64,000 bases of DNA from contig NZ_AP018150.1 in the NCBI RefSeq assembly GCF_003966915.1, positions 1 to 64,000 on the forward strand, in the 5' to 3' direction. The notes beneath the pieces were generated by a model. It made no database searches and was not told where the DNA came from. It saw only the letters and a program-made list of their open reading frames with translations. The position numbers and the translations under genes were made by a program. This document shows positions 1-11,300 of this stretch, piece after piece (positions within the stretch are counted from its first letter, which is position 1; each line of letters opens with the position of its first letter). This DNA comes from Mycoavidus cysteinexigens (GTDB taxonomy: Bacteria > Pseudomonadota > Gammaproteobacteria > Burkholderiales > Burkholderiaceae).

Positions 1-47
1 CTGGTCGTGTAAGGTGGCGCATACCACTTGCAAGGGTCTCGTTGTCT

Positions 48-56
48 TGTGGATAA
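48..56 (-). promoter_or_regulatory. DnaA box upstream of dnaA
   Basis: The nine bases are the exact complement of the consensus DnaA box TTATCCACA. The site lies about 190 bases before the dnaA start, where it could serve dnaA autoregulation or form part of an origin that extends beyond the left window edge. Only this one perfect copy was seen here; a degenerate TTATCC core follows near position 148. Confidence 0.6.
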
Positions 57-246
57 GTGTCCCGTCCGATGGTTTTGGCGGTAGAATTGCATTTACGCTG
101 GAATTCCAGCCTCGTCTAAATGGGTTGCCGCTTCATGTTAGGCTACTTATCCCGGCTATTTTTGGTTGTTTTTGTTATGCGCGGCGCGCATTTCTCGCCC
201 TATTTTGCTGCGCTGAATTCATTTGGCCCGCGCTTCGATTGAATTT

Positions 247-1698
247 ATGAATGATTTTTGGCAACAATGTTCCACCTTACTGGAGCAAGAGCTTCCCTCC
301 CAACAATATTTGACTTGGATCAAGCCACTCTCTTTGCTTGAATTTGATACTGAGGCCAACACTTTGCGCATTGCCGCGCCAAATCGCTTTAAGCTCGATT
401 GGGTCAAAAGCCAATTTTCTGGCCGGATTACTGATATAGCATGCAATTTTTGGCGTAAGCCGGTAGCCGTGCAGTTTGTCCTTGATCCCAAAACGGGGCA
501 GCGCGCGAACGGAAACCAAACAGCCAGCGCGTCGGATTCCCGTTCCACGCCTCGCGCAGAAGCGGCCTCCTCCACTCAAATCGCTTTGTCTAACTCTGCG
601 CCGATGGGCGGAGCCGATGACGCGGACCGCTCAAGCGCCTTACCCATTGCGAGCGAGGGCAGCGGCGCGCAAGAGCGCTCTAAACTTAACCCGATGCTCA
701 CCTTTGAAAATTTTGTCACAGGCAAAGCCAATCAACTCGCGCGCGCGGCCGCGATTCAAGTCGCCGATAACCCCGGAGTTTCTTATAATCCGCTTTTTTT
801 ATATGGTGGCGTAGGTCTAGGCAAAACGCATGTGATCCATGCGATTGGCAACCAGCTCAGACAACAGAAACTGGGCGCGCGCATTCGCTACATTCACGCA
901 GAACAATATGTATCAGACGTGGTAAAAGCTTACCAACGCAAAGCCTTCGACGAATTCAAGCGTTATTATCATTCGCTTGATCTTTTGCTAATTGATGATA
1001 TTCAATTTTTTTCCGGTAAATCGCGCACCCAGGAAGAATTTTTCTATGCTTTTGAAGCGCTGGTCGCTAACAAGGCGCAAGTTATTATTACCAGTGACAC
1101 GTATCCCAAAGAAATTTCTGGCATAGATGATCGGCTGATTTCACGCTTTGATTCAGGTTTAACCGTAGCCATTGAACCGCCTGAACTCGAAATGCGCGTG
1201 GCTATTTTGCTGCGCAAGGCGGTTTTAGAGGGCGTCGTTGGCCTATCCGAAGATGTGGCATTTTTTGTTGCTAAACATTTACGCTCAAATGTGCGTGAGC
1301 TTGAAGGCGCTTTGCGCAAGATCCTCGCCTATGCCAAGTTCCATGGACGTGAAATTACGATTGAGCTGACGAAAGAAGCGCTGAAAGATTTGCTCACGGT
1401 GCAAAATCGGCAAATCTCCGTCGAAAATATCCAGAAGACGGTAGCTGACCGTTATGGCATAAAAATCGCCGACATGTATTCGAAAAAACGGCCGGCGGAT
1501 ATTGCCCGCGCGCGCCAAATTGCGATGTATCTAGCCAAAGAGCTGACGCAAAAGAGTCTGCCCGAAATTGGTGAGCTCTTTGGGGGGCGCGATCACACCA
1601 CGGTTTTGCACGCGGTGCGCAAAATTGCGAATGCGCGTGGCAAAGATGCGCTCCTCAACCGTGAGCTGCACGTTTTAGAACAAACCCTGAAAGGGTGA
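247..1698 (+). CDS. dnaA: Chromosomal replication initiator DnaA
   Basis: DnaA is the AAA+ ATPase that binds DnaA boxes and melts the origin. The N-terminal domain I begins MNDFWQQC, as in Burkholderia DnaA, which is why the ATG at 247 is preferred over an in-frame TTG at 223. A polar variable linker spans roughly residues 85-150. Walker [10 protein letters not shown] is near residue 187, Walker B LLLIDDIQ near 250, and the domain IV DNA-binding signature [14 protein letters not shown] near 446-460. The length of 483 residues is normal. It is followed by dnaN after about 100 bases and gyrB, the standard betaproteobacterial order. A DnaA box lies upstream and could mediate autoregulation. Confidence 0.98.
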   Translation: MNDFWQQCSTLLEQELPSQQYLTWIKPLSLLEFDTEANTLRIAAPNRFKLDWVKSQFSGRITDIACNFWRKPVAVQFVLDPKTGQRANGNQTASASDSRSTPRAEAASSTQIALSNSAPMGGADDADRSSALPIASEGSGAQERSKLNPMLTFENFVTGKANQLARAAAIQVADNPGVSYNPLFLYGGVGLGKTHVIHAIGNQLRQQKLGARIRYIHAEQYVSDVVKAYQRKAFDEFKRYYHSLDLLLIDDIQFFSGKSRTQEEFFYAFEALVANKAQVIITSDTYPKEISGIDDRLISRFDSGLTVAIEPPELEMRVAILLRKAVLEGVVGLSEDVAFFVAKHLRSNVRELEGALRKILAYAKFHGREITIELTKEALKDLLTVQNRQISVENIQKTVADRYGIKIADMYSKKRPADIARARQIAMYLAKELTQKSLPEIGELFGGRDHTTVLHAVRKIANARGKDALLNRELHVLEQTLKG

Positions 1699-1801
1699 TT
1701 TTTCAGGCACAATATAGGTTTTTCTGTGCCCATTTAAATAGAAAACATATCAGCGCTTACTCTAAGCTCAGCGCAACCTGTTTAAGTTAAAAAGGATATG
1801 T

Positions 1802-2911
1802 ATGCAATTGGTTAAAACCGAACGAGATCAGCTTTTGCGCCCACTGCAAGCAGTCAGCGGCGTAGTGAAACGCCGCAATAATACGACTCTGCCTATTTTG
1901 ACTAATCTCCTGATTACTAAACAAGGCTCTGAGGTCTCATTTTTGTCGACGGATCTTGAGTTACAGATCACCACGCGCGCCGATTTAAGCTCTGGTGAAG
2001 AACAAGCCGCCACCACCGTCGCGGCGCTTAAGTTGGTCGACATTCTGCGCGCCATGCCGGCTGGAGAAGTCAGCCTAAATCTCTCTGACAAACGCTTGAC
2101 CGTACAATCCGGCAAAAGCCGTTTTGCATTGCAAACACTTGCTGCAAGCGAGTTCCCAACGATTGCGCAAAGCCAACCGTTCGAGGCAAGCATCAGCGTT
2201 AGCCAAAAAGCCTTTCGACAATTGCTCGGCTATGTGCACTTCGCGATGGCTCAACAAGACATCCGTTATTATTTAAACGGCATGTTACTCATCATTGATG
2301 GTGATCAACTGATGGCTGTGGCTACCGACGGTCACCGCCTAGCGTTTGCTTCAACTTCGGTGGATAGCTCATGCGCGCGGCAAGAAGTCATTATCCCGCG
2401 TAAAACGATTCTTGAATTACAGCGTTTACTTGAAGATAGCGACGAAGCGCTGTGTATTGACCTCGCCCCAACTCAAGCGCGTTTTACTTTTAATCAAATT
2501 GAGCTGATTTCTAAATTAGTTGAGGGTAAATTCCCGGATTTCCAGCGTGTCATTCCCAAAGGCTATACTCATAACTTCATGATCGGCCGCGACGAATTCC
2601 AACAGGCATTGATGCGCGCCGCTATTTTGACCTCTGACAAATTTAAAGGCGTGCGTTGCCTAATTTCACCGGGTCAATTAAAAATCACTTCAAATAATGC
2701 GGAGCAAGAGGAAGCTCAAGAAGAGCTAGAAATCGCCTATGATGGCGTCTCCGCAGATATCGGGTTTAACGTAACCTATTTGCTTGACGTACTCTCCAAT
2801 GTAAAGGCTGATATGCTGCAATTTAGCTTGGAAAACTCGAACTCTAGCGTGCTTCTTACAATTCCAGGCAATGAAGATTTTAAATACGTCGTCATGCCCA
2901 TGCGGATTTAA
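1802..2911 (+). CDS. dnaN: DNA polymerase III beta sliding clamp
   Basis: This is the ring-shaped processivity clamp that tethers DNA polymerase III to DNA as a homodimer. The 369-residue protein has the usual length for three tandem clamp domains, begins MQLVKTERDQLLRPL, and ends with the conserved VMPMRI tail (the C-terminal MPMR(I/L) typical of DnaN). An AAGGA ribosome-binding sequence precedes the ATG. It lies between dnaA and gyrB and is probably co-transcribed at least with dnaA. Nothing odd is visible. Confidence 0.98.
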   Translation: MQLVKTERDQLLRPLQAVSGVVKRRNNTTLPILTNLLITKQGSEVSFLSTDLELQITTRADLSSGEEQAATTVAALKLVDILRAMPAGEVSLNLSDKRLTVQSGKSRFALQTLAASEFPTIAQSQPFEASISVSQKAFRQLLGYVHFAMAQQDIRYYLNGMLLIIDGDQLMAVATDGHRLAFASTSVDSSCARQEVIIPRKTILELQRLLEDSDEALCIDLAPTQARFTFNQIELISKLVEGKFPDFQRVIPKGYTHNFMIGRDEFQQALMRAAILTSDKFKGVRCLISPGQLKITSNNAEQEEAQEELEIAYDGVSADIGFNVTYLLDVLSNVKADMLQFSLENSNSSVLLTIPGNEDFKYVVMPMRI

Positions 2912-5470
<2,559 letters not shown>

Positions 5471-5476
5471 CTCTAT

Positions 5477-5499
5477 CGGCGGCTTTTATAAAGCCGCCG
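5477..5499 (+). terminator. Hairpin after gyrB
   Basis: CGGCGGCTTT pairs perfectly with AAAGCCGCCG across a three-base loop, seven bases after the gyrB stop. A short T-rich stretch follows (ACTTTTCT). This is the likely gyrB terminator. Recognisable reverse transcriptase homology on the opposite strand ends almost at its foot. Confidence 0.7.
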
Positions 5500-5504
5500 T
5501 GAAC

Positions 5505-5863
5505 TTTTCTCGCGCATCGCTTTGGCCGCCTTCACGCTCACTGCGGGCAGAAAGCTGAGGAACAGCGTGCCATCGCCGCTGGAATCTGTATTCCAGAAAA
5601 TCGGAGTGGGTCACCGGATAGTGACCCTGCCTCGATCCACCCTTGCAGTAAACCACTTTCGTCTTGCCCGAGTGCATGCTAAGCCCGCAAGAATCGATTT
5701 CTTGCAGCAGGCGTTCAGCCGCCTTCCGTGACTTGCAATGCACGATCGCGCCGTCAGCATATCGTTCAAAAGGTTTGTCCGAGTGGTTGCGCTGCATTCA
5801 TTTGTCGAACACATAGTGCAGAAATAGATTCGATAAAATTGGGCTGATTACGCCCCTCACAAT
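5505..5863 (-). pseudogene. Group II intron reverse transcriptase remnant
   Basis: Minus-strand translation gives GVISPILSNLFLHYVFDK, a TGA stop, then MQRNHSDKPFERYADGAIVHC and a KTKVVYCK segment. These are the central RT blocks of a group II intron-encoded protein (family form: RYADDxxVHC). The stop replaces the tryptophan normally found in DKWM, and the catalytic YADD has become YADG. A later frameshift separates the FLEYRFQRR segment from SFLPAVSVKAAKAMREK, which is readable in another frame near 5515-5560. N-terminal RT blocks and C-terminal domains are missing. The upstream edge fuses directly to the end of a recombinase gene. It is clearly inactive. Confidence 0.85.
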
Positions 5864-7490
5864 GTTGCAAACATTCGTAACCACCCCCTTGTGGCACGTC
5901 CAGCAAGTCAGGAGGTGATATGCGAAAGACCACATTCACATCCTGTTGGTTAATCTCAATCCGCTTGACTAAGGCCCTGATGAGCTCACGTTTGGCGGAC
6001 CAATCGGCGCACTCAAGCTTGGATTGTACCTTCAAAGCAAACTATTCTAAACAAGTCATAATCAACGTCAATTCATTTTTTACCCGTTTTTTATCAAATA
6101 TTTTTTGTTTGTTCTCCTCATAATTACTTAAGTGTTGTTTCATGGTTTTAATTCTAGGTTCAAATTCTTCTTTATTAATATATCCTTGAGTATATCCATC
6201 AATGAGTCGTGAAATACCTTGCTGTAATTTAGAAATTTGTTTTTCAAGTGTAATACTTTTCTGCTCTAAAGGTATATTTTCTATTTCTGCAAGTCTACAT
6301 TGATATTCTTGCGCCAGTCGATCTGGATTTTGTAATAAATATTTGATTTCTTCCCATACCGCCATTTCTAGAGTATCAGTTCGGATTTGTTTATTATCGC
6401 AGATTCTATTTCCACCAAAACGATATGCATCCGTTCCAATACACCGATAATATGCATAATGATCAATTTTTTCTCCTCGTTTGTTTCGAACGGGTTTCCC
6501 ATAATAAGCATACTTGCAACACTGACATACCACTAACCCTTGAAGTAAATAACTGGCCCCTCGTTGTCTCGTCCGGGCTAACTTCTTATTTTCGTTGAGT
6601 TGTTCTTGCGCGATTTCGAACAAATCCTCATTAACTAATACAGGAACCGGAATATAAATCCAATTTTCTTTGTCGACTGTAGAAACAGAATAATTTCTTC
6701 TGGGCTGAACACAGGAATGTTTTTGTGGCCTGATTCTCGGTAATATAGCTGTCGTTTTAGTTTTTCCAAATGCAGCCAGACCTTTATACGCTGGATTTTT
6801 TAGTAGTGTCCAAATGACGCTTCTATCCCAATAAGGCTTGCCTGTGGGAGAACAGGTATTCTCTTCCTTAAGCCTGCGACATACTTCTCCTATCGAGAGA
6901 CGCTCTTGTCCTATCCAAGCAAATATACGTTGCACCACAACAGACTCTGCTTCATGTATTTCATAAAGGGCTTGTCCTGCACCAGTATATTTATCTATAT
7001 ATCGATAACCATAAGGCGCACCACCCAAAACATTTATATGGCCTTTTTTAGCCGCATGAATTTTTCCTCTACGATGCCGCTCCATAATTTTTGCTCGTTC
7101 ATATTCGGCTATCATGCCTTGCATTTGTAATAATAAATGTGATTCAGGACTATCCGTTATTTGACAGTTTAAAAATATAACTTCTGCTCCACCTTTTTCA
7201 AATTCTTCAAGCAATATCATTTGATATGCATATCGACGAGATAAACGATCTGGTGAATGAAGATAAATTTTGTCAATTTCTCCTCCTGCGACTTTATCAC
7301 GTAACTGCTCTAAAGCAGGACGATTTAAATTCGACCCACTGTAGCCATTATCGATAAATCTAAATGCATCAGCTAGCACATAGCCTTCTGAGTGAATATG
7401 AGCTTCCAATGCTACGATTTGACTCGCAATCGTATCAGCTTTAGCCTGTTTATCTGATGAAACCCTTGCATAGAGTGCAACTACGGTCAT
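5850..7490 (-). pseudogene. Large serine recombinase interrupted by an amber codon
   Basis: The first 482 codons encode a large serine recombinase. A resolvase catalytic domain (YARVSSDKQ with the nucleophilic serine, then YSGSNLNRPAL and RLSRR) is followed by a recombinase domain and a zinc-ribbon with CQCCKYAYYG. A TAG at 6042-6044 stops it after IMTCLE. Translation resumes in the same frame as FALKVQSKLECADWSAKREL and LVKRIEI, which is exactly the expected C-terminal continuation. One nonsense mutation therefore splits an otherwise complete gene. The gene is visibly AT-rich, unlike its neighbours, suggesting transfer. The 482-residue product might still fold, so partial activity cannot be excluded. 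Confidence 0.82.
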
Positions 7491-7678
7491 GCCGCTTCTC
7501 CTTTCACTTGCTTTAATAACATATCGTGTTCCGTAGAGTTGCTGCTTATGACATCTATTTCCAATGAAGATTTAATCTTTGGAATTAATACTTCATAAGC
7601 CGCTGTTAAATTACCCTTTGATAACCGATTCGGTTCATAGGTGATGCGTATTGATATACGCCTCTTTTTTATAGGCAT
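7487..7678 (-). CDS. Small protein upstream of the serine recombinase
   Basis: This 63-codon frame overlaps the recombinase start by four bases (ATGA-type coupling), indicating one transcript and translational coupling. The product is basic at its N-terminus (PIKKRRISIRITYEPNR) and has no domain I recognise. Its AT-rich composition matches the recombinase. The tight overlap is the main reason to believe it is real; it could be an accessory or directionality factor, but that is only a guess from position. Confidence 0.5.
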   Translation of the reverse strand: MPIKKRRISIRITYEPNRLSKGNLTAAYEVLIPKIKSSLEIDVISSNSTEHDMLLKQVKGEAA

Positions 7679-8359
7679 AAGTGCTCTTCACGATTTATAG
7701 CTGATCATTCGCCATAAATACTTGTAGCGCACTGCATAGTGGAAGGGGATTGGTAACCTGGTAGCTAAACGCTATACCGTATGGGGGACGTAGCACTGCG
7801 CGGGGAATGCGCAGGATAAATTCTAGAATGTTTGCAATTTTGTTGGGGGCGTGATCACTCCGCCTCGCGGCGTGCTCCTATCCCTAGTTTGCACCGACCC
7901 ACCTTGCAACTGTACGGGTGCCTTGAGCCATCTCTCGATATACAGCAGTACCCACTGGCACGACTGAATTAGTCCGAAAATGAGGTACGAATTAAAGCTT
8001 ACATCCGAAATACATTTAGCTTATTTCTGTACATCTATGAATAGGCATGACCGAAATCGTTACTTTTCGGACGATTTGGCGATCTGCGGTCTTTAAAAAG
8101 ATTTTCCGCATTTCAACGTTTTATCGAACCCATTGCCTCAACAGGTGTCTTTGACTGAAATTACGAGTTATCAAACAAGGCGAGAGCAAAAAAGAGAGAT
8201 TTTCCCGGGCCACGAGCCCGGAATCGGCCGTGGCTGTGGGAAAACTCTCACCCTTGAGAACTCGCTCAAAATGCTCTGATAGAATCGCGCTGAGATAGCC
8301 ATCAGCATTGTTTAAAGCCAGGCCTTAGAAAAGGTTCGCGGATAAAGACGCGTTGCAGC
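7679..8359. other. Non-coding stretch before the NACHT-HEAT gene
   Basis: No convincing gene was found in this stretch. It carries an imperfect inverted repeat: GTCCGAAAA near 7973 and TTTTCGGAC near 8067-8075, about 100 bases apart. Two further CCGAAAT copies lie between them, which could be a small non-autonomous element or a set of protein-binding sites. Near 8200-8240 there is a GC-rich stretch, CCCGGGCCACGAGCCCGG, able to form hairpins. The promoter of the downstream gene presumably lies here, but no clear -35/-10 pair could be chosen. Confidence 0.35.
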
Positions 8360-11300
8360 ATGACAGAAAGAGAAATGGAAGGCGGTTGTCTATGTATTCA
8401 GCGAATAGAAAAGATAAACTTTTCACATTTTAGAGAAGCTTCTAGAAACCGCTTTTTGAAATATAAAAAGTTTGAATGGACAGGAGAAAGCATTTTGAAC
8501 ATATCCGGCTGGGGGCAAAGTTTGCGAGCAACTCTGCCAGCAACGATAATAACGCCCCAAAACTATGTGGCGGTGGCCCAGGCGCATATCGCCGCAGGTG
8601 ACCGGGCCAATGCTGAAAAATCCTATAACGCCGCTATACAACTGGCGACAGCGGAACTCGCAAGAAATCCTGGCCATCCAAGAGAAATAGCGCTCGCTCA
8701 TATAAGCGCTGAATACGCCGCTTTTTTAGCCAGAGAGAACGACTCAGACGCCTCCTCAATACAACACCCTTCGGTCCCAATAAACAATTCAGCGTCTGCA
8801 GCGCATCGGCCCAATTTTTCACCTTACTCTCCCCCCGTTTCTATTCAAGCGGGTACCGAAGGAAAGATTGTCGTACAAAACTGCCAAGGTACAATTAATG
8901 CTCCAGTCCATGGCAAGAATAATACGGTCAACGTGCATTACTACTCACCGAATTCAGAGGCTAGGCAACCTCATGCGGTCTCGTTAGGCAGCTTGCGCAA
9001 TGCACTGTATCAGCATTACCAATTATCTAATCTGTCGATTCAGCGCGTATCGGGTGAAATTGCCTCACTGAAAGACTGTTATATCAATCTGGCGATTGTA
9101 GAAAGTCAGGCGCAACGTGAAAAAGACAAAAAAGAGTTGGAAAAGCAAGCGGCAACTTTTGAACGCCTGCCCAGCAGTGAGCAGCAGCGGCTTGAGTCAA
9201 CGAATTTAAACAAATTGATTGCCCTAGAAAAACTTTTTGAGGCGCAAAAATTACGAGACGGCTCAGAAGGGGTCCCTAAACGGATTTTAATTCAGGGGCG
9301 TGCAGGGATAGGCAAAACGACGCTGTGCAAAAAGCTAGTGTATGAATACCATGAGAATGGACTTTGGCAGGATCGATTTGAGAGCGTGTTGTGGGTGCCA
9401 TTGCGGCAACTCAAGGCGCATTCCCCTAAACGCTTGGAAGTTCTGCTGTGCAATCAGTATTTTGTGGGCTATGAAAGCAGCCAAGCGCAGACGTTAGCAA
9501 AGGCCTTTTACATGCATCAGGATAAAACGCTGTTTATCTTAGATGGCTTGGATGAAATCGTTGGGGAACTCAACGAAGGCAGGCCTTTAAAGGATTTTTT
9601 ACAGACGTTGCTCAATCAGGCGCATGTGGTGATCACCTCCCGACCTGCCGGGGTGGATACCAAACTGTTGGGGCAGTTGGATTTGGTGTTGGAAACGGTC
9701 GGTTTTAATCCGGATAATGTGCAAGCGTATATTCAGAAATTCGCGCCTAAATTGGACCAAGCGGCCATTCAGTATTTTATAGACCGCACGCCGTTGATTC
9801 AAGGATTGGTTAATATTCCAATTCAGCTGGATGCACTGTGTTATAGCTGGGATAGCCTACCCAAAGAACAAGAGATCCCAACTATGGCCATGCTGTACGA
9901 GGCGATGGTCGATAAATTATGGCGTAAAGACGGCGTTCGGTTAGAGAAACAAGACAAAGGCAAACCATTAGCGTCTAACGTCATTCAAATTTCCTCAAAG
10001 GCTAAATTAGAAAAATTGATGGAGGATGAGATCCATTATTTAGGGTATTTAGCCTTTAAGGGGTTAGAGAAAGGAAAAATAGAATTTAGTTCGGAAGAGC
10101 TGGATCAATTCCAAGCAGAACTTGAGGATAAATTTCCAGGGAAAGAATTCTCTTTCAGCTTTACAGACGATTTGAAAAAGACGTCGTATTTGCATACAGC
10201 GGATGCGCATCGGCCTGAATCGGAGCGTCACTATCATTTTCTGCATTTAACGTTTCAAGAGTTCTTTGCGGCGAAATTCCTAGTACAGCAGCTACAAGCA
10301 TATGCAAAAGTGGAAAGTGCATCCGTCCTTTCCCACATTGTGCAAAAGGGTTTGGGCGCTACGCCGAGCCGGAATGAGCTGGAAGCGTTTATCGCTACAC
10401 ATAAATACAATCCACGGTATGAGATTGTATGGTGGATGGTGGCTGGATTGCTCAAAGGCGTTGCATTGGAAAATTTCTTTAATGTATTGAATCAATCGCC
10501 GCGAGATCTGATCGGCAGTCGTCATCAGCAGGTGATGATAGGGTGCTTAAATGAGGCGCGCACTCAATTAAACAAAACAACGGTCGAAATGCTGGAAAAA
10601 GGATTAATCCAGTGGTTTCATTTTGAGCTGGAATGTAGCGAAAATAGCTGGAGCGGATTAGGTCGTCAGAGGACTTTTCCGGAGCATCTGTTGCTCAATC
10701 AGCTTAAGGGCAAGGAAGGGAAGATTATTCGAATCTTAAGAGAACGCTCCTTTTTGTCTGGCAACGCCATTTCTGGCTTGATCTTTGCGTTACAGGGGCA
10801 CCATGATAAGCAGGTCAGGTGGGAGGCTCTCTGGGCACTACGCAAACAGAAACCGCTGTCTAAGCGCATCATTTTTGCCTTGGTCAGCACTCTACGGAAC
10901 GACCATGATGAGAATATCAGGGCGTCCGCAGTCTATGGATTAGAATTAGATCAACGGAATCCGCTGTATGAGGTTGTCATTTCCGCTTTGATCTGCGCTT
11001 TGCAGAATGAGGATACGCCGTCTGTCAGGTCTGCACTTGTTAAGGTATTAAGTGGCCAGAAAACATTGTCTGAAGCTGCCATTTCCGCCTTGATCTGCGC
11101 TTTTCAGAATGAGGATACGCCGTCTGTCAGGTCTGCACTTGTTAAGGTATTAAGTGGCCAGAAAACGTTGTCTGAAGCTGCCATTTCCGCCTTGATCTGC
11201 GCTTTGCAGGATGGGGATACGCTGATCAGGTCTGCACTTGTCGAGGTATTAGGTGTCCAGAAAACGCTGTCTGAAGCTGCCATTTCCGCTTTGATCTGCA

